Shown piece after piece: positions 27,002 through 36,931 of a stretch of DNA of 64,000 bases. Under the pieces are notes generated by a model. It was not told the DNA's origin and did no database searches. It was given only the letters and a program-made list of their open reading frames with translations. Both the position numbers and the translations under genes were made by a program. The DNA is taken from assembly GCA_029706075.1 (NCBI GenBank), contig JAINUG010000007.1, positions 10,355,501 to 10,419,500 of the forward strand, read 5' to 3'. How positions within the stretch are numbered: the stretch's first letter is position 1; every line of letters begins with the position of its first letter. The stretch comes from Aldrovandia affinis. Taxonomy: Eukaryota; Chordata; Actinopteri; Notacanthiformes; Halosauridae.

Positions 27002-27285
27002 ATCTCCCAACTGCATTCCTTATCTAGAGCGCCGCTTTCATCTTTGGATTTCCCAGAACTGTCATCGTCATCATCATTACTAGCCTTCATAGGATGTACA
27101 CCTTCTTCTGCCCCATTACTTACACTGGTTGCATATTTAGCAGTTCCTTGATCCTGAACTTCAACTCTGACTTCTTCGATTACTTGATCCTGGGAATCCT
27201 CTTCATTGCTGTGTCCGGCCCTCTTAGCTGCAGATCCATCTCCATTTGCATTATTTGTAAAGTAATTTAAAAAGGACTTCTGCAT
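27002..27285 (-). pseudogene. hAT transposase, N-terminus
   Basis: Starts MQKSFLNYFTNN at 27285, followed by an acidic low-complexity stretch (SNDDDDDSSGKSKDESG) and CSWEIKH, where the Tx1 LINE is inserted. The reading continues at 21218 (FWTEDQGKYF). The short SFLNYF start followed by an acidic linker is common in hAT proteins that carry a TTF/BED-like N-terminal finger. Not a host gene as far as visible. Confidence 0.65.
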
Positions 27286-27309
27286 CTTGCAATTTTTGTG
27301 TGTGTGTGT

Positions 27310-27773
27310 GTTGTGGGCGCGGCTTTCCTCCTCAGCATTCTCCGGCTCCCTCCTGATTACATCTGCGACACCTGCGCTGCCTGCACACCTGTCATCAATT
27401 ATCGCCTGCCCACTTCCCTACCTGCCTGCCTGCCCGCTTACCTACCTGCCTGCCTGCCCAGTTCCCTGCTTGCCTGCCTGCCAGCCTGTGTACGTGCCTG
27501 GCTGCCTGCCCACTTGCCTGCCTGCCTGCCCACTTCTTACCCACCTGCCCGCTTACCTGCCTGCCTGCCTGTCCGCTTACCTACCTGCCTGCCGGCCCGC
27601 TTACCCGCCTGCCTGCCTGCCTGCCTGCCTGCCTGCTTACCTGTCCTGCCTGCCTCCCCCGTCTGCCCTCACCATTGCTTCCCTACCCCAGTCTTTGTTC
27701 GTGATAAATAATTTCACTTGACCTAATCCTCAGTGTCTGTGTATGCGTTTGGGTCCAATCTGTGTCATCCTAA
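27310..27773 (+). mobile_element. LTR-like insert in the hAT leader
   Basis: The right end has the wording often seen at gypsy-type LTR ends in fish (gttcgtgataaataatttc, gtgtatgcgtttgggtcc, atcctaaca), and a plausible start TGTTGTGGGC gives a TGTT...AACA pair. No matching target duplication was found, so the boundaries are uncertain. It contains the CTGC low-complexity tract. Confidence 0.35.
27415..27660. repeat. (CTGC)n-rich low-complexity tract
   Basis: About 245 bases of cctgcctgcc with interspersed cacttacc and ccgcttac variants. The 137- and 144-codon frames across it (Pro/Cys/Leu repeats) are by-products. Confidence 0.8.
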
Positions 27774-29026
27774 CAATATTATCATTATATCAATGCAAGC
27801 CAAGTATTTTATGATGATACATTTTAGCTAGCTACTGTACTGAGGCATGATATTATGATGCATAAGGACAGTAGTGGCAGTAATGTTAGCTAGTACTCAT
27901 CGGAGATCAATTTATGATGACAGATTTTATCTCTAGGTACTGGAGAAATTACAAAACTACATACACCATTTTATCAAACATTACAAACAAAACTCTATAT
28001 AAAATGCACATTTCATTTCAATATGCCATGGTGTCACAATAACATGACATGTGCTCAATTCCAGGTGGGTTAGGAAAGCACAAAATACATAATCAGCACT
28101 TCATTATGTATGAAATTAGTCACCTGAAGCAAACTTTTTTTGTGAAAGCTATGAAGCCTAACCAAAGAATGGAGCAGGATGATGAGAGTTGCAAGTATTT
28201 TGCCTTTCATTGGAGACAGGTGTATTTGCCTCTTCTAGCAGTGTTTATGCTGCTTCTTATTTCCCAATCAAAATGGATTGATTGATTGATTGAAACTTTT
28301 ATTTTAACAGGGAAACACATGCCCACATGCTACATGCCCAAACAATAATACACTTTTAAACATCACGTTTTTAGAAAACTGTCTATAAAGAAAAGGGGGT
28401 GACTACACTAAACTAGCAAAACTATGCTAAACGTAACTACCTGCTTCAGAAATTAATTGCATATTTGTAAGTTGTCCTGCATGACGGAGATAACGTTGTT
28501 TTAATTATAATTAGACTAGCTTACTTGCTCGCGAGTACCGAGGCTAGTAATGACGAAATTACAGCGTGAAGGTGGCAAGTCCTACTGACCTACTTCATAG
28601 TTTTTTTTACGGATATATAACATAAAAAGTAAGTAAGTGTTGTTTAATCGTGGTTTCATAATTAAAACAATGCCTACCTGAGTGATATCATTCACCGTAA
28701 CCGAACTGGGCTGGGAATGTGGTGCTTTTCATGACAAGTTGTATTCGGAATGTCGGAAGATGCGACATTGATTGATCGATTGAGACAAAACCATTTGGAA
28801 GGGAGAGGTGGAGGTTGGAGAGCAGAGTACTTTTTAAATTGATAAGGTGTCTTTTTTCGTGGATACTACTATACATTTCCCTCTTTATATTTGATAGAAT
28901 TTCAATAACAAATTTAAAAAAAATGTAATACAATTAACACCAGCCAAAAAAAGGGTACTTTTTGACTCTGAAGGCAAAAGGGCAGGGGCTCAAGCCCCCC
29001 TTGGGCCCTATCTGTGCACGTGCCTG
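27774..29026 (-). mobile_element. 5' non-coding part and TIR of the hAT element
   Basis: The right edge, read on the minus strand, begins CAGGCACGTGCACAGATAGG at 29026, a good hAT-type terminus. Within it, 28282-28297 is a gattgattgattgatt run and 28600-28680 is AT-rich. The assignment of the whole interval to the hAT leader is inference from position between this terminus and the N-terminal coding piece at 27285. No second TIR was found near 18030. Confidence 0.5.
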
Positions 29027-31337
29027 TGATGAATAAAGTCATTGATCACAACAGCAAACATGTTGGTGATTGTTTCTTTTGAAGCAAATTATGATTTCAT
29101 ATGTAAATCATCAATACCTCTCTCTACCTTCTTAGTGTATCGTAAATAGACAAACATGCAAAAATGTCAGATATGACATTACCAAAATTGACACACTTTC
29201 CATATATAATAATGTGAAATGTATTTGTATTACATACAGTATTTCCAAAATTGTGATGAACAAATGTTTTGCATAAAGGAAACATTTCATCAACAAATTA
29301 TGGTAAAAGTTACATTAAATCAGTTCATTAAAAAAGGGATTGCTGAAATGTCTAATAAACACATTTTACCATTAGTACTCCTGTATGAATATAACTGCAT
29401 ATTTTATCTAATCAATAGATGACACGTGTGTGTAGTTTTGATGACAATATTCTCTTTTTCTAAATATATTTTTGAAATGAAAGCAATACTTCATTTTGCA
29501 ATGGGATTGGGCTGTTTTGCAAAATGCAAGTCTGTTTAGAGGGCTGTGTTAACAGTTTTGAGAGCATGGACCTTAGTTTGGAGGAACATGCCAAATGGAT
29601 GGAGCAAACGTGTAATTGAAATATCTGTGACATACAGCAGTGTGTGATTGGCTGCCTCACATGCATCAGCTCTTCTACATTTGAGCAGTTATAGGACTCA
29701 TCCCAAATAAGAGTCCTATGATGACACTTTCCAGGTTGGTATTGACATTTCCCAGTCCACACCAGATAAATATTTTGTCATGTGTCATGATTGGCCTTAT
29801 CACATGGTAGCGATATTCTATGCCTGAAAATTTCACTACTAGTTGCACTTAACAATTATTATTTACAAGCATCACCTCTATTTTCGAAAGCAGTTTTGAC
29901 AACAATATAATGGTGCTTAGCCCTGCTTTTGACAACCAAGATTAACTTTTTCGAAAAAGTAACTTTATCAGACCTTAGATAAGCCAGCCCTTGCCATAAA
30001 TTAATCTGATCCCTTCAGTGCTCTAATTTTTGCCTCGTCCGATCAGGATTCGAGTCTTCCACCCTGCGGGGTGAGGTGATTATATGACAGGAGAGGAGGA
30101 ATTGAGTTCAGTTTTCAGTTCAATTTCAGTGCAGATTAAGTTTGAGTTTGGAGATGTTAGATTTTGGTATTTTCCTTAAGCAATATGTTTATTTACAGTC
30201 TCGAGTAAAATCTGTATGTCCCCAATACTCATCCTGTTTCCACCTGGGTGTTAAGTACCCTTTTTCCAAATGCAAGATCTCCCCCGAGACTCAGGTGCCG
30301 AGAGCCATTGGAAAGCAACCCTGGGTGAATAGAAATTATAATGTCTGAAGAGTCATTGATCTAGCCAGGAAACAGGAACCAGGGAAGGAGGGAATTAACA
30401 CATGCATGAAGCCTTTCCTCCTGGCCAGACACCTTTTGTTTAAGACTGTATTTAACCTGTGACATTTTTACATGATGGTGTGTTAGACTTGAGATCTTGA
30501 TACCACCAGAAGCTACACTGCACGAATAAAGAAACTCTTGTCTTTCACCAACGGAACTGTTTTAATTAAGACTCTTCTATTGCCTGAATGAAATTGCAAG
30601 TACCAGCAACGAACAGAGTTTTAATTGAGGAGAGAAACGAAGCAATTCTTCAGAGATGAGATCTGGAATTTGGTTATTCTGGTCTGGTTTTATCTGGTCT
30701 CTCTCTCTGCTGATACTTTTCATTATAATTTCTTGTTTAATGTATTCCTTTTAGTTTATCATTATAAGTAGTGAGCCTTCCCTTACAAATGAGTGTATGA
30801 TTTATATTTTTAAACATAATCTTAAATCTGATTTGGAGTTAGATCTGGCTTGCAAGTTTATTCCACCAGTTTACTGTTTGAGTAACCTATCAACAAATTT
30901 GGAGGTCTAAATTACAATTCTTATCCCAGAGTTCTTTTGAAAGCTCCGTGTTGCTCATGGTAGATTATTTACTCTGAAATGCACTGTCCAGCAGTGGATT
31001 CTATTCTGAAGTAATCAGAATCATTACAATTGCACACCGGTAGAGGCCAATTAGCCTGGTGTGTGATCTGGCAGGTGATTGGTACCCCTGAATTAGATTA
31101 CAATTGGTATGATAAGCGGGGTGTAGATTTATCAATCCAAGTTATTCTAGTTTTTAATTTTTAATTGATGTTCAGAAAATGTGAGAAATTTTCACTTGGA
31201 AGTAGGGTAAAATGTATAAATAAAGGTGGGAAAACTCTGATTTAATGTTTTAATTTCAGGCTGTAAAGCAACAAAAGGTGACATTTTTTAGATGGGGCGT
31301 AGACTTTAAAGGGGCACTGTATATATAGTATATATAT
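29027..31337. other. Unclassified non-coding region
   Basis: No gene or named transposon is seen. The part 30040-30620 has an AATAAA (30526) after a ttgataccaccagaagctac block and could be an old LTR, but no ends or duplication could be fixed. 31130-31330 is AT-rich and ends with gggcactgtatatata, the wording of a Tc1 terminus. Confidence 0.3.
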
Positions 31338-31923
31338 TGTGTGGCAACCTGGCAGGCGGAGCCATGTGCAGGGGTTCATATGGTGCCATCTATCGGTCAC
31401 ACCCCGACCTCGCAGGACCAAAACGACTGCCACCTGCAAATAATCAACCAATCAACACCCAATCAACCAATCAACACCCACTTAACAGTGAATAAAAGGA
31501 GCCAGGTTTCCCAAGTGGAGGGAGAGAAACAAAGAGAGGAGAGGAGAGGAGAGGAGAGGAGAGGAGAGGAGAGGAGAGGAGAGGAGAGGAGAGGAGAGGA
31601 GAGGAGAGGAGAGGGAGAGGAGAGGAGAGGAGAGGAGAGGAGAGGAGAGCAGAGCAGAGCAGAGCAGAGCAGAGCCAGGATTTTGAGAGGCTTTGGGTAA
31701 GTGGTTAGTTCCCCAGAGCGATGGGAACCTCTAAGTTTAGAGATTTTTGAGTTGTGTTGGACTGTTTAAATGTTCAAGCTGTTTGAGTGCCTTCCCCATT
31801 GTTTTGTGTTCGAGCGGATTTTCCTTTAATTAAAACTATTTTTGTTACATTTGACCGTGGATCTGTCTCTTGGGTTGCACTACACCACGCAACACCTACA
31901 ACCAAACCCTGTAGGGTGTTACA
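31338..31923 (+). mobile_element. Solo LTR (family 2) with 4-bp ATAT duplication
   Basis: Begins TGTGTGGCAACC, ends GTGTTACA, with ATAT immediately before (31334-31337) and after (31924-31927). It contains a (GAGAG)n purine tract at 31530-31670 changing to (GAGCA)n, and an attaaaactatttttgttac stretch near the end. No internal region follows. The A/T-rich flank lets the boundary slide by a base or two. Confidence 0.6.
31533..31675 (+). repeat. (GAGAG)n / (GAGCA)n purine tract
   Basis: About 22 units of aggag followed by six agagc units. One strand is pure purine for more than 100 bases, a setting that favours triplex DNA. The 119-codon Glu/Arg frame over it is not a gene. Confidence 0.85.
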
Positions 31924-31929
31924 ATATAT

Positions 31930-32812
31930 TGTGGCAGGGTGACGGGATGGCAAAGGGGCGGCTCTGCAGCTCCCATCAGACTGCCTGTACGAATGAAGCC
32001 AAAAGGTCTATACAGCTAATTGTTCAAACTGGCTAAATGTGGAAACTCTCGTTGGGCAAACGACTGTTTAAAAAGCAGAATGGGAGACAGAGAGGAGATT
32101 CCGGAAGGGCTGGCTACCGTTTGTGTCTCCCCTGGTAAACTCTCCTATGTTCCCCAGATTCCTCCGAAAAGCCGATTGCCTGAATTGACCCGGGAAAGGA
32201 AAGTTCTGACCTAGGCTACCGAGAGCAGAAGAAACATGGGGAGCCATGAAGCAAGGTGCAGAAATCACACGTATGAATGAAAACCCCCCTCGGATCCTGA
32301 AGGAGGCAAAGTTTAATTGTTCCTGTCACACGCCATGTGACACACCCTGGACGGGGACAGAGCAGTCCAGACATGGAGTGGAGTTTTTTCGGTCTACGGA
32401 CCGGATTTTTATTTATTTTCTTTTCGCCGCGTTCTCTGTTCCCACACTGGGCCAAGAACGAGCACCGGGAGCGTGCAATAATAAACACAAACAAACACAA
32501 ACACGTTACCATAGTTGCCCTTTCATTGTTCTTTTCTCGCTCCTCGGTCTCAAACGCCTCTCCCTCCTGGTTCCAGCCACCTACTGAAGGGAACAGAGCA
32601 GTCTTAAAGCACACAGATGTAATTATTATAGACCGAGCTTACTGCTCTGCCAGTAGGCGTGGCCGCTAATCGTCCTGATTAGCTGCCGAGACCGACGCCT
32701 TCCACAGTTCCCTTTTTAATAAACCTCCTTTGCCTCCCACCTGTTCTCCCTCTCTCTCTGGTCATGGTCACAGAATGGGACACACGTCACATCCGTTCAC
32801 AAATTATGTATA
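31930..32812 (+). mobile_element. LTR-like remnant interrupted by a solo LTR
   Basis: Begins TGTGGCAGGG right after ATAT. After the nested LTR (32324-32706) it resumes ccctttttaataaacctcct with a poly(A) signal. The right end is not clear and is abutted by the Tc1 at 32815. The call rests on the terminus wording shared with the LTRs at 35979, 45079 and 62417 (ATAT then TGTRGC). Confidence 0.35.
32324..32706. mobile_element. Solo LTR (family 1, copy b) with 5-bp target duplication
   Basis: Begins TGTCACACGCC, ends CGCCTTCCACA, flanked by GTTCC on both sides (32319-32323 and 32707-32711). Read inverted it follows the LTR at 2406-2827 over nearly its full length (ggaaggcgtcggtctcggca, then ctactggcagagcag). 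A solo fossil. Confidence 0.85.
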
Positions 32813-32814
32813 TA

Positions 32815-34068
32815 CACTATATGGCCAAAAGTCAGTGGACACCCCTACTAATTATTGAGTTCAGGTGTTTCAGCCACACCCATTGCCAACAGGTGCATAA
32901 AATCCAGCACATAGCCATGCAATCTCCACAGACAAACATTTAGAATTCAGAATGGTTAAAGAGCTCAGTGACTTTAAACGCGGCACTGTCATAGGATGCC
33001 ACCTTTGCCACAAGTCAGTTCATGAAATTTCTGCCCTTCTAGATGTGCCCCGGTCAACTGTAAGTGCTATTATTGTGAAGTGGAAGCGCCTAGGAGCAAC
33101 AACAGCTCGGCCACGAAGTGGTAGACCACGCAAACTCACAGAGCGGGGCCGACGAGTGCTGAAGCGCACAGTGCGTAAAAATTGCCTATCATCTGCTGCA
33201 TCACTCACTACAGAGTACCAAACTGCCTCTGGAAGCACCATCAGCACAAGAACTGTGCATCGGGAGCCTCATGGAATGGGTTTCCATGGCCGAGCAGCTG
33301 CACACAAGCCTTACATCACCATGCGCAATGCCAAGCGTCGGCTGGAGTGGTGTAAAGCACGCCGCAACTGGACTCTGGAGCAGTGGAAACGTGTTCTTTG
33401 GAGTGATGAATCACGCTTCACTACCTGGCAGTCTGATGGACGAATCTGGGTTTGGCGGATGCCAGGAGAATGCTACCTTCCGGAATGCATAGTGCCTACT
33501 GTAAAAGTTGGTAGAGGAGGGATAATGGTCTGGGGCTGTTTCTCAGGGTTTGGGATAGGCCCCTTACTTCCAGTGCAGGGTATTCTTAATGCTATAGGAT
33601 ACGAAGACATCTTAGCCAATTGGGCGCTTCCAACTTTGTGGCAACAGTTTGGGGAAGGCCCTTTGCTGTTCCAGCATGACTGTGCCCCTGTGCACAAAGT
33701 GAGATCCATAAAGACATGGTTAGACGAGTTTGGTTGTCTAACCATGGAGGAACTCGATTGGCCTGCACAGAGCCCTGACCTCAACCCCATTGAACACCTT
33801 TGGGAGGAATTAGAATGCCAATCCGAGCCAGGCCTTCTCGTCCAACATCAGTGCCTGACCTCACAGATGCTCTTTTGGCTGAATGGGCACAAATTCCCAC
33901 AGACACACTCCAAAATCTTGTGGAAAGCCTTCCCAGAAGAGTGGCAGCTGTCATAGCCGCAAAGGGGGGTCCAACTCCATATTAATGCCCATGGTTTTAG
34001 AATGGGATGTCCAACAAGCTCATATAGGTGTGATGGTCAGGTGTCCACTGACTTTTGGCCATATAGTG
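32815..34068 (+). mobile_element. Tc1-like transposon, best-kept DNA element of the window
   Basis: 1254 bp between TA dinucleotides. The TIR CACTATATGGCCAAAAGTCA (29 bases in all) is identical at both ends. It carries one transposase gene (32952-33985) with a single frame change near its end. Both flanks are (TA)n-like, which fits TA targeting. The sharp TIRs suggest a young insertion. Confidence 0.93.
32952..33985 (+). pseudogene. Tc1-like transposase (DDE), C-terminal frameshift and a 3-residue insert
   Basis: The first frame is 334 codons (32952-33956). Residues 1-60 form the paired-type helix-turn-helix ([20 protein letters not shown]) and the GRPRK hook. The DDE core has D152 (WSDESRF), D243 (FQHDCAPVH) and E281 (NPIEHLWEE), giving 37 residues between the last two where this family normally has 34. 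The extra residues come from a small palindromic change at 33715-33746. After about residue 288 the true C-terminus ([35 protein letters not shown]) continues in another frame ending at 33985. It cuts and pastes at TA; this copy is probably inactive. Confidence 0.92.
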
Positions 34069-34079
34069 TATATATATAT

Positions 34080-34225
34080 TGTAGCAGAACCCGGGGTGTT
34101 GAGTTGCAACTCTGCCAGTGATCAATAATAAAAGCAATAAACACAGAAAATGGCAACCATTCTTTCAGGGGGGAAGGTAAAGTCCACAATCCTTGTTCGT
34201 CGTCGTAATCCGCTTCCTTAGTATA
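34080..34225. mobile_element. LTR terminus remnant
   Basis: TGTAGCAGAACCCGGGG follows ATAT directly (34076-34079), the same junction as in the LTRs at 35979 and 45079, but the following sequence differs. It is truncated by the Tc1-like element that starts about 34235. Orientation and family are not resolved. Confidence 0.3.
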
Positions 34226-34234
34226 TAGTATATT

Positions 34235-35222
34235 GCTATCATAATGGCAAGAAAAAGGCAATTAACAAGGAAGACAGACAGACCATAATAACCCTTAAAT
34301 GTGTAGGTCTTTCCTTTAGAGAAATTGCAAAAAAGGCCAAGGTGTCAGTAAGTACAGTTTCCTGCACCACCAAAAACTGGAGGAAACTCTGTCAGGAAGA
34401 GGTCTGGCAGACCCAAAGCCACAACAAAATCAGAAGACAAGTTTTTGAGAGTCAACAGCTTGCGTGATAGGTGGCTCACAGGACAACAGCTTCAAGCACA
34501 GTTTAACACTGGTCAAAGTAAGGAAGTCTCAGTTTCAACTCTGAAGAGAAGACTTCGAGCTGCAGGTTTGACAGGTCGAGTGGCAATAAGAAAGCCATTG
34601 CTCAGATGGCAAAATAAGAAAAAGAGGCTTGCCTGGGCCATGAAGCACCGCCAGTGGACTACTGAAGACTTATGGACCGGTGAACCAAAATTTTAAATCT
34701 TCGGTTCATCACACAGGGTTTTTGTATGCCGTCGAGTAGGCGAAAGGATGGTTCCGCAGTGTGTGACACCAACTGTCAAACATGGAGGAGGTAGCATGAT
34801 GGTCTGGGGATCTTTTGCTGGATCCTGAGTCGGTGACTTGCACAGAGTGACTGGCACCCTGAACCAAAAGGGCTACCACAGCATTTTGCAGCGCCATGCA
34901 ATACCCTCTGGTCTACGCCTAGTCAGTCAGGGGTTCATCCTACAGCAAGATAATGACCCAAAACATACCTCCAGGCTATGTCAGAACTACCTTAGAAGAA
35001 AAGAACAAGACGGTAGGCTTCAAATCATGGAATGGCCAGCACAGTCTCCAGACTTAAACCCCATCGAGCTGGTTTGGGATGAACTGGACAGGAAGGTGAA
35101 AGCAAAGCAACCTAGAAGTGCAACACATTTGTGAGAACTTCTGCAACAGTGTTGTGAAGAACTTTCCGAACAATATTTGATTTCCATCGTAGAAAGAATT
35201 CCATGAGTGTGTGTTATATCTG

Positions 35223-35280
<58 letters not shown>

Positions 35281-35500
35281 TGTATATATATACTGTTATA
35301 TCTGCAAAAGGTGGCTACTTTGATGACTCAAATATTTAGATTACATTTTGTTCAACCAAACGATTTCATGATTTATTTTTTATCTCAAATTGTTTATTTG
35401 TTCTATGCTTTAATTTCAGAGTACATTGAAACAATAAACTGCATAAACTTCAATAAAAACTGGAAAAATTGAGGTGTTCTAAAACTTTCGACCTGTAATG
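34235..35500 (+). mobile_element. Tc1-like transposon, 5' end truncated (sister of 1318-2190)
   Basis: Transposase begins MARKRQLTRKTD at 34243 and runs, with stops and frame changes, to RSGRPKATTKSEDKFLRVNS, MKHRQWTTEDLWTGEPKF (first D lost to G), [32 protein letters not shown] (second D) and [19 protein letters not shown] (E). The right TIR at 35470-35500 ends acctgtaatg|ta. No left TIR is left. It keeps the C-terminal half that the 1318 copy has lost. A (TA)n run lies inside at 35222-35290. Confidence 0.85.
35222..35290. repeat. (TA)n microsatellite
   Basis: About 55 bases of pure TA followed by ctgtatatatactgttata. Situated in the 3' non-coding part of the Tc1-like copy. Confidence 0.9.
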
Positions 35501-35502
35501 TA

Positions 35503-35744
35503 AATGGGAATATACTCCATTTCGATTTTGTTCATAAGAATTTCTAAGGGTGCCAATAATTGTGGCACATGTGCTTTTGAGAAAAATGTTCATTTATTTT
35601 TTTCTTTGAATAATTTTACTTCAATTAAAGGTTCGATTTCTCATATTTTAAGTGTAAGATCAAGCTGATGAACAACAAAGACATTTTTTCATAGTCTTTT
35701 TTGCTCATCTTTACCAAGGGTGGCAATAATTCTGGAGGGCACTG
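35503..35744. mobile_element. Tc1-like right-end fragment
   Basis: It contains two direct wordings of the IR/DR type, aagggtgccaataattgtgg (about 35548) and caagggtggcaataattctg (about 35715), about 170 bases apart, and ends ggagggcactg|ta. Same family as the element at 10432-11986. No coding part. Confidence 0.6.
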
Positions 35745-35978
35745 TATTTCAATATATATAATCAAGTCTGCATAATTAGCTGGATAGAATTAAGCCAACA
35801 TTTATCAAATTCATCCAAAATTGTATTCATATTCCAATAATACTAAAGCATTTACATGTAATTTGGTTCATTTGCCTGGTGAAAAACTATTCATAATACA
35901 ATATATATAATAAATAAACAATCAATCAAACAATCAATTGTCAAAACATATAAATAGTTATGAAATGTACATACATAT

Positions 35979-36509
35979 TGTAGCGATCCTGCGAGGTCGC
36001 TCCTCATTGAAATGTGTGCGTGGTGCATTGTGGGGGGAGCGCTGTTGTTACTTTGAGCGTCTCCCCCGGGTTAACCGTAAAAGTGTTTAGTTAGTCCTTT
36101 ATGTGTGTTAGTTACAACATTGTTGTTGTGTTAGCCAACTGGTCACGGTGTATTAATGTTTGGAACCACCACGACCAGTACGCGCAGTTGAGTTTCAAGG
36201 AGAGTGTTCATCCAACCAAGTGTGAAGAGGACTGTTATTTCCTGATTGTGACGACATCTACGGAAGGCGTTTCCATGAACAACCTTCTAAGGACGCGGTT
36301 GTTCCAACAAGGGTTTTTGGGCATCCTCCGTAGTTGTGCGGTGTATGGAACACGGAGGTTTGCCACTGATATTATCCATAGCTGTGCGGTGTATGGAGCA
36401 TGGATAATTATCGCTTCTTTTAATAAAGTGGCTACTCGCGTGGTCATTTTTGCATTACTATTGGACTCGGTCTCGTTCTTGATACATCACCTCGCGCACG
36501 CTCGCTACA
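35979..36509 (+). mobile_element. Solo LTR (family 3, copy a) with ATAT duplication and twin hairpins
   Basis: 531 bp, begins TGTAGCGATCC, ends GCTCGCTACA, flanked by ATAT at 35975-35978 and 36510-36513. A 4-bp duplication and TGTAGC...GCTACA terminal inverted repeats mark an ERV-like LTR. It contains two tandem hairpins (36327-36360 and 36373-36410) followed by AATAAA at 36422. Related copies lie at 45079-45588 and, inverted, about 61905-62417. It ends 423 bp from the il17c stop codon. Fossil, non-coding. Confidence 0.85.
36327..36410 (+). ncRNA. Tandem covarying hairpins in the LTR
   Basis: Unit 1: stem CCTCCGT / ACGGAGG (36327-36333, 36354-36360), a bulged A, inner stem GTT/AAC, loop GTGCGGTGTATGG. 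Unit 2: stem ATTATCCAT / ATGGATAAT (36373-36381, 36402-36410), bulged A, inner stem GCT/AGC, same loop. Outer and inner stems differ between the units yet remain fully paired. Unit 2 ends 11 bases before AATAAA. This looks like an RNA element of the LTR transcript, near its 3' end. The function is not known. Confidence 0.65.
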
Positions 36510-36513
36510 ATAT

Positions 36514-36931
36514 ATACAAACATGCATCAAACATACATCGAAGTAGTTGCCCATTTCTTGTCTACTCAGAATTTCATTTTATATAATATATATGTATATA
36601 TACACACATTATATAAATGATCACATTACTTGCATAGCATAATTTATCATATAATAAATACATGGATAACACAACATAAATACATAAATAATAATAACGT
36701 ATACTTCTTCCAACATAACTAAATAAATTACAATATTTAATTCTGTCTTTTCTTAAATCCATGTAAAACCATGTTTTTCTTTTTAGCTTAAGACATAAGC
36801 AAATAGATAAGCACTTACAGTATAACCGCGTTACTTATTACAATAACAATGGTGCATTTTACAACAAATACAACATAACGTGAGACAAGTCACTACGGAT
36901 AGTTTCAGAATAAAATCCTCTGTTGGATTTC
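36514..36931 (-). other. 3' flank / probable 3' UTR of il17c
   Basis: AT-rich. On the minus strand, which is the gene strand, the only poly(A)-like signal before the LTR is ATTAAA at 36736-36741, about 190 bases after the stop codon. No AATAAA is seen here, so transcripts may end at this weaker signal or run into the LTR. Confidence 0.4.

Noticed and set aside
27287-27721. Two overlapping frames of about 140 codons rich in Pro, Cys and Leu
   Set aside because: They lie across a (CTGC)n tract within an LTR-like insert; both phases are open for the same reason.
30040-30620. Possible LTR with AATAAA
   Set aside because: No TG...CA ends, no duplication and no second copy in the window; left as unclassified.
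31341-31700. 119-codon frame with Glu/Arg repeats
   Set aside because: By-product of the (GAGAG)n tract inside a solo LTR.
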